Positions 1 to 7,012 of a stretch of DNA of 14,050 nucleotides are shown one piece after another. The notes beneath the pieces are model-generated. The model was not told the origin of the DNA. It saw nothing but the letters and a program-made list of their open reading frames with translations, and made no database searches. Numbering within the stretch: position 1 is the stretch's first letter; each line of letters opens with the position of its first letter. Source of the DNA: JBCBJZ01 sp038522635 (GTDB lineage Bacteria; Pseudomonadota; Alphaproteobacteria; Rhizobiales; Hyphomicrobiaceae); the NCBI GenBank assembly GCA_038522635.1, contig JBCBJZ010000101.1:1-14050 (forward strand), given 5' to 3'. A program made the translations under genes and the position numbers.

Positions 1-1866
1 GACGAAGATCACTTCGAGCGGCAGCTTCGCGTTAAGCTGCGCGATCATAGTCGCCGAGTTGCGTGCCGCGATCGCCGGTAACCCCGTGACCGCGCTGGTG
101 AAGCCCGGGTTCGCCTCGCGCAGCGGCTGCAGCGCCTTATCGATCCGCTCCACCACGGGCAGGATTTCGCTGGCATCGACATCGGGCAAGCGCCCGGTCA
201 CCAGGACAGACTTCTCATCTGTGGCCACGAAGCGATGCACGAGGTGCTTGGGCAGCAGTTCGATGAATTTCTTGACGGTTTCTGGATTGTCATTGCCCGA
301 GCGCGCCAGCCACGCGCGCAGCGACTGCACCGACCACACGTTGCCCAGGCCCGCGACTTTTTCGAGCACTTGGTGCGCCTGTGCGATCACGCTCAGCACT
401 TGCGGGGTGTAAAGCTTGTCTTGCCCCCGCCACTCTACCATCACGTGAACAGGGTTGGCCCCGGTCAGCTTTTCATCCAACGAGCCGGTCGCCGCCAGCG
501 CCTGCTCCTGATCTGGCACCTGGTTGGCAAGCCGGTAGCGCGGCTCAAGCTGACTGTAGGCCCAGCCGAAAAGCGCAAACAGAACAAAGCCCATCACCGT
601 CACCGAGGCCGGTCGCGCGACCACCCAGTCGACGATCCGACCCACGCCGTTCGAAAGCCAGTCCATCGCCCGGTCCGCCGGCGCCGTCACTTTGGAGAGC
701 GAGGCCTCGTTGCGGATCAGGAAATAGCCAAGGGTCGGCAGCGCCAGGATCACGGCCACGAATGAGATGATCGTGGCGACCGCGCCCGCGGCGCCGAATG
801 TCCGGATCAGCCCTGAATCGGAAAGCTGCAAGGCGAGGAACGACAACAGCACCGCGCCATGGGCCAGCACGCAGGCCGGTCCGACCACACGGATGGCAAA
901 GCGCAGAGCTTCGATCTTGCTATCGCCTTCGCGCAATCGGATGCGGATCGCCGACGTCATCTGCATGCTGTCGGCAAAGCCCAGCACCATCACCAGCGGC
1001 GTCATGACGTTAAGGAACAGGTTGAGCTTGAACCCGAGCCAGCCCAGGAAGCCGAGTGACACCAAGGTCGCCAACAGCGGCGGCACCGCGGCCACGATCA
1101 TCAAGGACAACCGTCGGAAGAAGAACAGCGCAATCAAGGCCCCGAACAAGACGCCCAGGCCGTTGTAGACGAGTTGATCACGCTTCACCGCGTTGCGGAT
1201 TTCGTATTGCATCACGGGTGCGCCGGTCAGCTTCACCGTGAGCCCCGATCCTTGAAGGGCCGCTTCCGCTTCGCCGCGGATCGCCTGGATGATCGCGTCT
1301 GTCCCACGGGCAGAGACCACCCTCGGGTCGAGCGCCAGCACGATCAGCGCGAGTTCGCCATCGTTGGACAGGAACGTGCCCTTGACGATCTCGTTGGCCC
1401 GCACCTTGTCGATCATCGCCTTGTAGGCGGCAGCGTCCTGCGGCAGATCATCGGGCACCAGAGGAGGCGCGTACCCCTTGCCGTCGAGTGCGCCACGCGC
1501 TGAGAACAAGGACACAAGGCCGGAGACGCCGTCGGTCAGTCCCAGATCAAACACCACGTTGCGCAGCGCATCAAAGGGCTTGGGCTTGAGGAGATCACGC
1601 CCCTCGACCACCACCAGGACGTCAAACTCGTTGGAGGGAAAGCGTTTGGAGACTGTCTCGAAGCGGCGGAACTCTTCGGTGTTGGTGCGAAACAACTCCG
1701 ACAATGAGTCATCAACGCTCAGGCGCTGATAGCCAAAAAAGCCGATGACGGCCGCGACCAGCACACTCACCAGCACAAGCGTCGGCAGGCGCAAGGCGAG
1801 CAGGCCCAGCTTTTCAATGCCAAGCCCCAGGTTGAACGAGCGGCTCGAACCGTCCTGCGCCATCAT
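1..1866 (-). CDS. MMPL/RND-superfamily exporter, C-terminus cut by window edge
   Basis: Inner-membrane proton-driven exporter of the MMPL/RND type (the COG1033-like single-chain form). The 622 visible residues show TM1 at about 24-46, a large periplasmic domain at about 47-230, a block of TM2-TM6 at about 232-385, TM7 at about 420-440, and the start of a second periplasmic domain. This is the duplicated half-transporter layout of RND proteins. TM4 carries an acidic residue (D299 in GFADSMQM), where this superfamily usually has its proton-relay aspartate. The remaining TM segments lie beyond base 1, so it is a partial gene rather than a broken one. I chose the first of two tandem ATGs (1866-1864) because GAGAGG lies just upstream; an in-frame GTG 42 nt upstream is possible. 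The substrate cannot be told from sequence; lipids or hydrophobic compounds are usual for the family. It is divergent from the TusA-like gene. Confidence 0.9.
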   Translation of the reverse strand, partial: MMAQDGSSRSFNLGLGIEKLGLLALRLPTLVLVSVLVAAVIGFFGYQRLSVDDSLSELFRTNTEEFRRFETVSKRFPSNEFDVLVVVEGRDLLKPKPFDALRNVVFDLGLTDGVSGLVSLFSARGALDGKGYAPPLVPDDLPQDAAAYKAMIDKVRANEIVKGTFLSNDGELALIVLALDPRVVSARGTDAIIQAIRGEAEAALQGSGLTVKLTGAPVMQYEIRNAVKRDQLVYNGLGVLFGALIALFFFRRLSLMIVAAVPPLLATLVSLGFLGWLGFKLNLFLNVMTPLVMVLGFADSMQMTSAIRIRLREGDSKIEALRFAIRVVGPACVLAHGAVLLSFLALQLSDSGLIRTFGAAGAVATIISFVAVILALPTLGYFLIRNEASLSKVTAPADRAMDWLSNGVGRIVDWVVARPASVTVMGFVLFALFGWAYSQLEPRYRLANQVPDQEQALAATGSLDEKLTGANPVHVMVEWRGQDKLYTPQVLSVIAQAHQVLEKVAGLGNVWSVQSLRAWLARSGNDNPETVKKFIELLPKHLVHRFVATDEKSVLVTGRLPDVDASEILPVVERIDKALQPLREANPGFTSAVTGLPAIAARNSATMIAQLNAKLPLEVIFV

Positions 1867-2334
1867 CGCCCTCTCGATCTTCTCGGCGTGTGCTATCGCG
1901 TTCAGCACGCGGCGGCTTGATCCATGCCTCAGACCGCGCGTTCATGGTCCGCCCAGCCCGGGCGCCCGGATCGCTCGCAGCGCAGCGCGCGTAACCGCGA
2001 CCGTGAATCAGCCCGCGCCACCATGGCGCGCCCGCGCAGTCGGCGCAAAGTGGGAATGATGCTAACCGCTTCGAATGCTGGGCAGCGGTGCGCTCGATGT
2101 CACGTTGGCAGCCAGGGTCACGGGTGGTCGGCGCTTTGCAGCAGCCCTCATTTTTTTCCTGGCGAAGCCGCGCCAGCGGCGCTCGACGGGTCGGCTTGAC
2201 CTCACTATCGTAAGGACAACGTCAAACGAAGGCGCGCCGTTAAAGTGCGGCTGAGCCCGGTTAGCGCGATCGGGCAGCCGCGGCCGCCTTCCCTCTTGTT
2301 CCACATCGCATCCGCAACGCACGCAGTTCTGACC
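1867..2334. other. Divergent intergenic region, no gene seen
   Basis: This 468-bp gap separates the start of the minus-strand exporter from the plus-strand TusA-like gene, so it should hold both promoters. The open frames in it have no recognisable protein features and conflict with each other. Visible details are a T-run near 2151-2157, a small GCGCC/GGCGC hairpin near 2170-2182, and a TTGACC hexamer at 2196-2201 that could be a -35 element but has no convincing -10 partner. An in-frame GTG at 2245 would lengthen the TusA-like protein by 30 residues, but that extension lies outside the conserved fold. Confidence 0.5.
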
Positions 2335-2583
2335 ATGGCCGACCAGGTGCTTGATACATCAGGGCTCTCTTGCCCGCTTCCCATCTTGAAGGCGAAGAAG
2401 GCCATGCGCCAGCTCGCGCCCGGCGATGTGCTCGAAGTGATCGCGACGGATCCGGGCGCGGTCGACGATTTTCGCACATTTTGCCGTGTGACCGGACACG
2501 AGCTCCTCGATGAAGTGATCGGCGGTGATGTCTTTCGCTTCCGCATCCGCCACACCACCCCTGCCGTTTCCGGCACAAGCTGA
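2335..2583 (+). CDS. TusA/SirA-family sulfurtransferase (sulfur carrier)
   Basis: Small cytoplasmic sulfur-carrier protein of the TusA family, 82 residues and so the usual family length. The N-terminal CPxP signature is intact (C13-P14-L15-P16, after the strand VLDTSGLS). The conserved Cys is expected to carry a persulfide that is passed to partners in tRNA thiolation, molybdenum cofactor synthesis or sulfur trafficking. The fold continues with a helix (KAKKAMRQL), a GDVLEVIATDPGA strand-turn and a C-terminal strand (DVFRFRIR). I chose the ATG at 2335 because the domain begins directly after it; no clear Shine-Dalgarno is visible, and a GTG at 2245 is the alternative. It lies 107 bp upstream of an aldo/keto reductase on the same strand. 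A weak GCAGG/CCTGC hairpin (2586-2604) follows the stop without a T-tract, so cotranscription is possible. Which TusA paralogue this is (TusA, YeeD-like or other) cannot be decided. Confidence 0.88.
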   Translation: MADQVLDTSGLSCPLPILKAKKAMRQLAPGDVLEVIATDPGAVDDFRTFCRVTGHELLDEVIGGDVFRFRIRHTTPAVSGTS

Positions 2584-2690
2584 CCGCAGGTGCGGACCGC
2601 CTGCACAGATCGAACCGCGACCGTCGCGCCCTCCTCCAACGTTGCCGCAAACCCGTCGTCTGAACGCAAACGCTAAGGTGCCTGCCCTCC

Positions 2691-3740
2691 ATGTCGAACG
2701 AACCCGCTGCCAGCCTCCCCACCCGTCAACTGGGCTCAAGCGGCCTGCGGGTTTCCACCTTGTGCCTGGGCACCATGATGTTCGGGGGTACCACGCCGGA
2801 TGACGAGGGCCGCCGCATCATCGATGCAGCGCGCGACCAGGGCGTCAATTTCATCGATACCGCCGACGTTTACCAAAACGGGCGCTCAGAAGTGGTGACC
2901 GGCGAAGCGGTCCGCGCGCACCGCCAGCATTGGGTGCTCGCAACCAAGGTTGCCAACCCCTATTCGGCCGCTATGAACGAGCCGATGTCGGGCGGGCTGT
3001 CACGGCGTTGGATCATGCGGGCTTGCGACCTGAGCCTGAAGCGGCTCGGCACGGATGTGATCGACCTCTATTACACCCACAAGGTCGATCCGGCGGTGAG
3101 CTGGCGTGATGTGGTGCTGTCGTTTGGCGACCTGATCAGGGCCGGCAAAATCCGCTATTGGGGGCTCTCCAACGTACGCGCCTGGCACATCGCCGAAATC
3201 TGCCACCTGTGCGACGCGATGAGCGTGCCGCGACCGGTGGCCCTGCAGCCCTACTACAACCTGTTGAACCGCCAGCCGGAAGTCGAAGTCCTGCCCGCGG
3301 CCCGGCACTTTGGCCTTGGCGTTGCCTCCTATTCGCCGATTGCGCGCGGGGTGCTGACGGGCAAGTACCGCGCCAGTGAGGCGCCGGCGCCCGATACGCG
3401 GGCCGGACGTGCCGACAAGCGCATGCTGCAGAACGAATGGCGCCCTGAGTCGCTCGCCATGACGGAGCAACTTGCCGCCCACGCCGCCACCAAAGGCGCA
3501 AGCCTCGTCGACTTCGCCGTTGCTTGGGTGCTGAACAATAAGGCCGTCACGTCCGTCATCGCCGGTCCGCGCACCTATGAGCAATGGGAAAGCTACGCGC
3601 CGGCGCTTGGCTACCCCTGGGGGCCTGATGATGAAGCCCTGGTCGACGGCCTTGTCGCTCCGGGCCATCCCTCAACGCCGGGGCATACCGATCCGAGCTA
3701 CCCGATCGAGGGCCGCTTTCCTTCGGTCGCTGCCGGGTAA
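2691..3740 (+). CDS. Aldo/keto reductase
   Basis: Cytoplasmic NAD(P)H-dependent oxidoreductase with the aldo/keto reductase TIM-barrel, 349 residues (normal length). The catalytic tetrad is visible in order: D56 (FIDTADVY), Y61, K86 (VLATKVA) and H130 (LYYTHKVD). The cofactor-binding loops are also present: SYSPIARG at 213-220 and GPRTYEQWE at 292-300, which resembles the phosphate/adenine-binding segment. LGTMMFGG near residue 26 is the usual first strand. AAGGTG lies about 10 nt before the ATG. It resembles the YajO/YhdN-like, potassium-channel-beta-like subfamilies that reduce small aldehydes or sugar-derived carbonyls, but the physiological substrate is unknown. Proximity to the TusA-like gene is suggestive only. 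Confidence 0.93.
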   Translation: MSNEPAASLPTRQLGSSGLRVSTLCLGTMMFGGTTPDDEGRRIIDAARDQGVNFIDTADVYQNGRSEVVTGEAVRAHRQHWVLATKVANPYSAAMNEPMSGGLSRRWIMRACDLSLKRLGTDVIDLYYTHKVDPAVSWRDVVLSFGDLIRAGKIRYWGLSNVRAWHIAEICHLCDAMSVPRPVALQPYYNLLNRQPEVEVLPAARHFGLGVASYSPIARGVLTGKYRASEAPAPDTRAGRADKRMLQNEWRPESLAMTEQLAAHAATKGASLVDFAVAWVLNNKAVTSVIAGPRTYEQWESYAPALGYPWGPDDEALVDGLVAPGHPSTPGHTDPSYPIEGRFPSVAAG

Positions 3741-4109
3741 CCGTTAAAGCGGCAGGGCAAGCGTCGAGCGTCGGTCGCGCGTCGTGCCTCGGCGCCCCGC
3801 ACAAGTCGCCAGCTCCTGAGCCCCCGTACAAAGGCGACGCCCCCCTCGCACTCGCCCTGCGGCGCGCTCCCGCTGCATTTGCATAGTCCTTGCATAGGCC
3901 GGGGCAAGCGCTCTGCGTGGGCCACAGCGCAAGTGTATCAAGCGCGCATAACAACTTTTGGTTGCTTTTGCCACCCGAGCGTGCGGCGCGCACAAAACAC
4001 CTATGCGCATGGCGCCACACACTGCCCCAGCCCACACAAAAACATATTTTTTTGTTTGAGGCGCAATGGGACCGAGTGGATGATGTTCACCGGGGATAGA
4101 GAGGCCTAA
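3741..4109. other. Intergenic region upstream of exported protein; likely promoter area
   Basis: This 369-bp gap holds no convincing gene. The octamer TTGCATAG occurs twice (3879-3886 and 3890-3897) with an 11-nt period, about one DNA turn. A markedly AT-rich stretch near 4034-4060 contains the inverted pair ACAAAAA (4036-4042) and TTTTTGT (4049-4055). These stand out from the GC-rich background and probably belong to the promoter or leader of the downstream gene, or to the end of the reductase transcript. Confidence 0.4.
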
Positions 4110-5126
4110 ATGAACAAAAAACGAGCACAACGGCGGCTTGCCATCCGCCCCGCGGGGACGCCCTCCCTGAGGGCGACAACCCTCGTTGTTGCCATCGCCG
4201 CGCTGATCAACGTCATGGCCGCGCCGGCCGCTGCCCGCGAGATCCAAACGCCGAACTCGCGGGTCGTGCTCGACCTGCCGGACGCCTACGCGCCCGCGTC
4301 GCGCTTTTCAGGCTTCGTGAACCGTCAGGTTGGCTCATCCGTGGTGATCCTCGATTTCCCGGTCGCCGCCTACGCCGAGCTACGCAAGCAGTTCACCGCC
4401 GCCAATCTCGCCAAGCGGGGGATCGAAAACGTTGTGAAAGGCTCACTGTCGCGCTCCGACGACCACATCTACATGCGCGCCCGGCAGGTTGCGGGCGGGC
4501 GCACGTTCGCGAAGTTCTTCGCCATCATCAAGAATGACGCCGCCGCAGCGCTCATCACCTTCAACGTGCCCGAAGCCGAAGTCGGCCGCACAGGGCTGTC
4601 GCAAGCGCAGGTCGAGGACATCCTGGTGCGCGCGCGCCTGGCCGACCAGCGCGCCAACAGCCGCGACCTCTTCAAGCTCGGCTACAACGGCCAGTTGAAG
4701 CTGGCAGGCCGCGTCTTCGGCACCAACAAGCTTTACAATCTCACCGGTACCTTGCCCGACAAACCGTTCGAAGGTGCCGCCCGCCAAGACCCGTTCTTCT
4801 TCATCGCACCCTCGCACTCGCCGGTGCGGATCGTCAATCTGGAGGCGTTCGCCCGCAAAGCCGTGCTGTCGCTCCGGTTCGCCAAGAACATCACGGTGCG
4901 CAGCGCAACGGCGCTCAAAATCGACGGGCGTGATGCGATTGCCCTGGTCGCCCACGGCGAGGAGCGCGAAGGCGGCGTGTTAACCGGCATCTATCAGGTC
5001 GTCGTTCCCCTCGCCGACGGCAACTATTTCCGCATGATCGGCGTCGCGCCGCTGCCCAAGTTCGCCATCTGGCAACCTGAATTTGAAAAAATGGCCCGCA
5101 GCTTCACGCGGCTGCCAGCGCCTTAG
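4110..5126 (+). CDS. Exported protein with two DcrB/PsbP-like halves, function unknown
   Basis: A 338-residue protein with a classical signal peptide: a basic N-terminus (KKRAQRR), a hydrophobic core at about 23-36, and an APAAA-R site with likely cleavage after A42. It is therefore probably periplasmic. The mature part starts with a strand pattern resembling DcrB/PsbP/Mog1-fold proteins (RVVLDLPDAY, then SSVVILDFP). It seems to contain two related halves, about 44-188 and 189-335. Each ends with a beta-hairpin region followed by a helix and a short RSF- or RARL-type end. There is no catalytic motif, lipobox or anchor. GAGAGG six bases before the ATG supports the start. It stands alone between the reductase and a strong palindrome/terminator cluster. 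The fold assignment is inference from pattern, not from a search. Confidence 0.8.
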   Translation: MNKKRAQRRLAIRPAGTPSLRATTLVVAIAALINVMAAPAAAREIQTPNSRVVLDLPDAYAPASRFSGFVNRQVGSSVVILDFPVAAYAELRKQFTAANLAKRGIENVVKGSLSRSDDHIYMRARQVAGGRTFAKFFAIIKNDAAAALITFNVPEAEVGRTGLSQAQVEDILVRARLADQRANSRDLFKLGYNGQLKLAGRVFGTNKLYNLTGTLPDKPFEGAARQDPFFFIAPSHSPVRIVNLEAFARKAVLSLRFAKNITVRSATALKIDGRDAIALVAHGEEREGGVLTGIYQVVVPLADGNYFRMIGVAPLPKFAIWQPEFEKMARSFTRLPAP

Positions 5127-5127
5127 A

Positions 5128-5170
5128 GTTCATCCGCTTCAGGTGGAATCACCTGAGGCGAAAGATGAAC
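5128..5170. repeat. Dispersed 43-nt compound palindrome, copy 1
   Basis: Two bases after the stop of the exported-protein gene. Outer arms are GTTCATC (5128-5134) and GATGAAC (5164-5170); inner arms are CGCTTCAGGTG (5135-5145) and CACCTGAGGCG (5150-5160), with loop GAAT and an AAA bulge on the 3' side. Of 18 pairs, one is a G-T wobble. The same architecture and much of the sequence recur at 9455-9497 and 9511-9552, so this is a repeat family rather than only a terminator. No T-tract follows it directly. Confidence 0.8.
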
Positions 5171-5190
5171 GGCAAACCAAAGCTTAGATG

Positions 5191-5231
5191 TCGGTTCCGC
5201 TTCAAGCTGAAGCGAACCGACTCTAGTTTTT
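5191..5231 (+). terminator. Terminator-like hairpin after the exported-protein gene
   Basis: Left arm 5191-5204 and right arm 5208-5220 are complementary over 13 pairs with a single bulged C (TCGGTTC-CGCTTCA against TGAAGCGAACCGA), loop AGC. Six bases later comes TTTTT (5227-5231), so it could act as an intrinsic terminator despite the gap before the T-run. Its CGCTTCA core is shared with the palindrome at 5128-5170, so it may belong to the same class of mobile palindromes. Confidence 0.55.
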
Positions 5232-5505
5232 GCGCCGCTCATCTGATCGGCCTAACAGAGGCGGTTGGCCTTCCTCAAGCAACAGGCGCGTGCTGGCGCC
5301 TTGACAGCCGCCGCAGCCTCAGACCATATCCGCATCTTCGATGTTGGCAGGCCCGCACGCGGCGGCTTTGCCGTTGCGCAACGATCGCCACCGGCCATAG
5401 CTCCTCATTTCGTGGGGGCCAGGCAAAGGACGAGCAAGGCGCGATCATCACGCATCGATGGCACTGACGGCTAAGCCTTGCGCATGCGCAATCGCAAAGC
5501 CGGGA
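5232..5505. other. Intergenic region upstream of tRNA-Val
   Basis: With the two hairpins to its left it makes a 379-bp gap without a gene. Open frames here lack protein features, and one runs through the tRNA. Fifteen bases before the tRNA is a perfect 14-nt palindrome, TTGCGCATGCGCAA (5478-5491), where a tRNA promoter would be expected. Confidence 0.4.
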
Positions 5506-5580
5506 GGGCGGTTAGCTCAGCGGTAGAGCACACGCTTCACACGCGTGGGGTCACTGGTTCAATCCCAGTACCGCCCACCA
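5506..5580 (+). tRNA. tRNA-Val (anticodon CAC)
   Basis: A complete cloverleaf. The acceptor GGGCGGT pairs with ACCGCCC (5570-5576), the D arm is GCTC/GAGC, and the anticodon stem CACGC/GCGTG encloses loop TTCACAC with anticodon CAC (5538-5540), reading GUG valine codons. The T arm contains GGTTCAATCC. The discriminator A is at 5577 and CCA is encoded at 5578-5580. The gene is 75 nt long. Confidence 0.97.
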
Positions 5581-5718
5581 TGGCTACGATCTTGCGGTCG
5601 AGCCTTCCGCGGACCTTCGCTGGTTTCTCTTGGAATTTCGCATCTTTTGGTCGCCCGCGTCCGGTTTGATCGGTCGCGGTCGACTTGTGCTGGCGGGTCA
5701 CCGTACGCGAATTGACGG

Positions 5719-6876
5719 TTACGCGCTGCCGTCCACCATGAAGTCGCGGACGGTGCGGACGGTAGGCGGGGCGTAGAGGATGCGGGCGTGGCCGAGATGG
5801 TTGACCAGCTGGGTGGTCAGCGAGGGGTGGGCGGCGATGAGCTCGTGGGCGTGAGCGATCGGCACGTCGGTATCGTCAGCGCTGTGCGTGATGAGGACGC
5901 GCGGTTGCGAAGGTGCATTGGCGAGCAAAGCGGCGGCGCTGAAGCGCTCAAGCGGGCGGTGGCCGACGCGTTCCAGGTGCCGTTCAAAGGCGCGTTGGGC
6001 CGGCCTTGAGAGGCTGTGGCGGACGGCAAAGGCGCTGGTGATGGCGCTAAGCCGGTTGGGGCTTGCGATCAGCGCCATGCGTTGGAAGGCGCAGGGCCCG
6101 GGCAGCGGTGGGCCGCCCTCCAGGACGAGCAAGGCGACGAGCGCGCCCATCGAGTGCGCGATGATGCCGTCGAACGGACCGAGGGCGTTCGTTACGGCGT
6201 GGAGGGCGCGGGCGCAGTCGAGCATCGTGGCGGAGCGCGTGGGCAGGAGAGCGGCGGAGCGCGTGGGGAGGAGCGTGGCGGAGCGCGAAGGGAGAAGAGT
6301 GGCGGAGCGCGTCGGAAAGAGAGCGGCGGCGCGCGTGGGAAACAGAGCGGCGGAGCGCGTCGGAGGAAGAGCGGCGGCGCGCGTGGGCTCGCTTACCATA
6401 GCGTCCGGGACCACAGGCGCAGCACCACCCGCCGCAGGATCCGTGACGGCCTGCGTGGGACGTTCACCCGCCGACGTCAGGTCCGCGCCGTCGATCACAC
6501 CCGCCGGTGCCCCGCGCAGCGTCAAGCCGTGGGCCGGCATATCAAAGGCGATCACCCGCACCCCCTTGCGGCGCAGCGGTTCAGCGAACGCGGTCATGAC
6601 ACTCGCCTCACTCGTCCAACCGTGCACCAACAGGACGCTGCGGGTCGGCGCCGCGTCAGGCTCAAAGGCGTAGGCCTGCAGGGACCCACCGGGCCAGGGC
6701 ACGGTGATGAAGCGGGCCGCGGTCAACTGGCGGCGCGCGCGGGCGATGAGGCGGGCATGGTCAGGCGGGCGGTGGTGCGACAGCGTCGGCCGGCAAAAGT
6801 GCGCGAACGCAACGTCGCCGGCACGTTGCGGGGCATGACGCGCGCGCATGATGTCAGCTGCGTTATGGGGCAGCAT
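5719..6876 (-). CDS. Alpha/beta hydrolase with in-frame repeat insertion
   Basis: Predicted cytoplasmic serine hydrolase, 385 residues. The core motifs are in order: oxyanion loop HGW (85-87), DMPAHG (112-117), nucleophile elbow AHSMG with S242, acid D335 in SADDTDVP, and base H363 in LGHARIL. Relatives usually go from the HG loop to the helix before the nucleophile elbow within about 15 residues. Here about 90 residues intervene (roughly 129-219), including seven copies of an eight-residue unit like PTRSAALL at about 164-218. The core of the enzyme looks intact, so the insertion probably forms a surface loop or altered lid; the substrate is unknown. A strong GGGGAGG lies ten bases before the ATG. 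It is downstream of the Lrp-type gene on the same strand but separated by 136 bp with an inverted repeat, so it may have its own promoter. Confidence 0.87.
   Translation of the reverse strand: MLPHNAADIMRARHAPQRAGDVAFAHFCRPTLSHHRPPDHARLIARARRQLTAARFITVPWPGGSLQAYAFEPDAAPTRSVLLVHGWTSEASVMTAFAEPLRRKGVRVIAFDMPAHGLTLRGAPAGVIDGADLTSAGERPTQAVTDPAAGGAAPVVPDAMVSEPTRAAALPPTRSAALFPTRAAALFPTRSATLLPSRSATLLPTRSAALLPTRSATMLDCARALHAVTNALGPFDGIIAHSMGALVALLVLEGGPPLPGPCAFQRMALIASPNRLSAITSAFAVRHSLSRPAQRAFERHLERVGHRPLERFSAAALLANAPSQPRVLITHSADDTDVPIAHAHELIAAHPSLTTQLVNHLGHARILYAPPTVRTVRDFMVDGSA
6221..6391. repeat. 24-bp tandem repeat array inside the hydrolase gene
   Basis: Seven imperfect 24-bp units. Six full units begin at 6236, 6260, 6284, 6308, 6332 and 6356, flanked by partial units on both sides. 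The common core is CGCGTsGG followed by a purine-rich stretch and a GCGGCGGAG-type end. The period is a multiple of three, so copy changes keep the reading frame; on the minus strand each unit encodes about PTRSA(A/T)L(L/F). There are no spacers, so this is not a CRISPR array. Confidence 0.93.
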
Positions 6877-6916
6877 GATCGATCGCCTCCCCTGGCAAAG
6901 TCATAAATCTAAAGTG

Positions 6917-6990
6917 CAGAGCAACTTTGGGCGCAAAGGCAAGGCCTCAGTGTTTGAGCAAGCGATACGCCCTTTGCGCCCGTTGCTCTG
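6917..6990. repeat. Long inverted repeat between Lrp-type gene and hydrolase
   Basis: CAGAGCAAC (6917-6925), a TTT bulge and GGGCGCAAAGG (6929-6939) pair perfectly with 6971-6990, giving 20 pairs around a 31-nt loop. It lies 3' of the Lrp-type gene and 5' of the hydrolase on the minus strand. No T-tract follows in either direction. It could limit read-through, act as a leader structure, or be a dispersed element, because 15 bases of the right arm recur exactly at 13956-13970. Confidence 0.7.
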
Positions 6991-7012
6991 ATCGATGAAA
7001 GCTGAAGCGTCC

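Noticed and set aside
2245..2334. N-terminal extension of the TusA-like protein from a GTG at 2245
   Set aside because: The added 30 residues lie outside the 75-85-residue TusA fold, which begins directly after the ATG at 2335.
2062..2739. Minus-strand frames around the TusA-like gene
   Set aside because: They overlap the CPxP-containing TusA frame and have no family features.
3000..3668. 222-residue minus-strand frame opposite the aldo/keto reductase
   Set aside because: The plus strand has the full catalytic tetrad and cofactor motifs, while the reverse frame shows none.
5478..5669. Plus-strand frame across tRNA-Val with a protein-like translation
   Set aside because: The AVSSAVEHTLHTRGVTGSIP-type string is the well-known translation of a tRNA gene; the cloverleaf explains the sequence.
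6221..6391. Possible CRISPR array
   Set aside because: Units of 24 bp are contiguous and have no unique spacers, and the array is inside a coding frame.
5888..6906. Long plus-strand frames opposite the hydrolase with Arg/Gly-rich repeats
   Set aside because: They are antisense shadows: the 24-bp period keeps several frames open, while the minus frame has the complete catalytic motifs and a strong ribosome-binding site.
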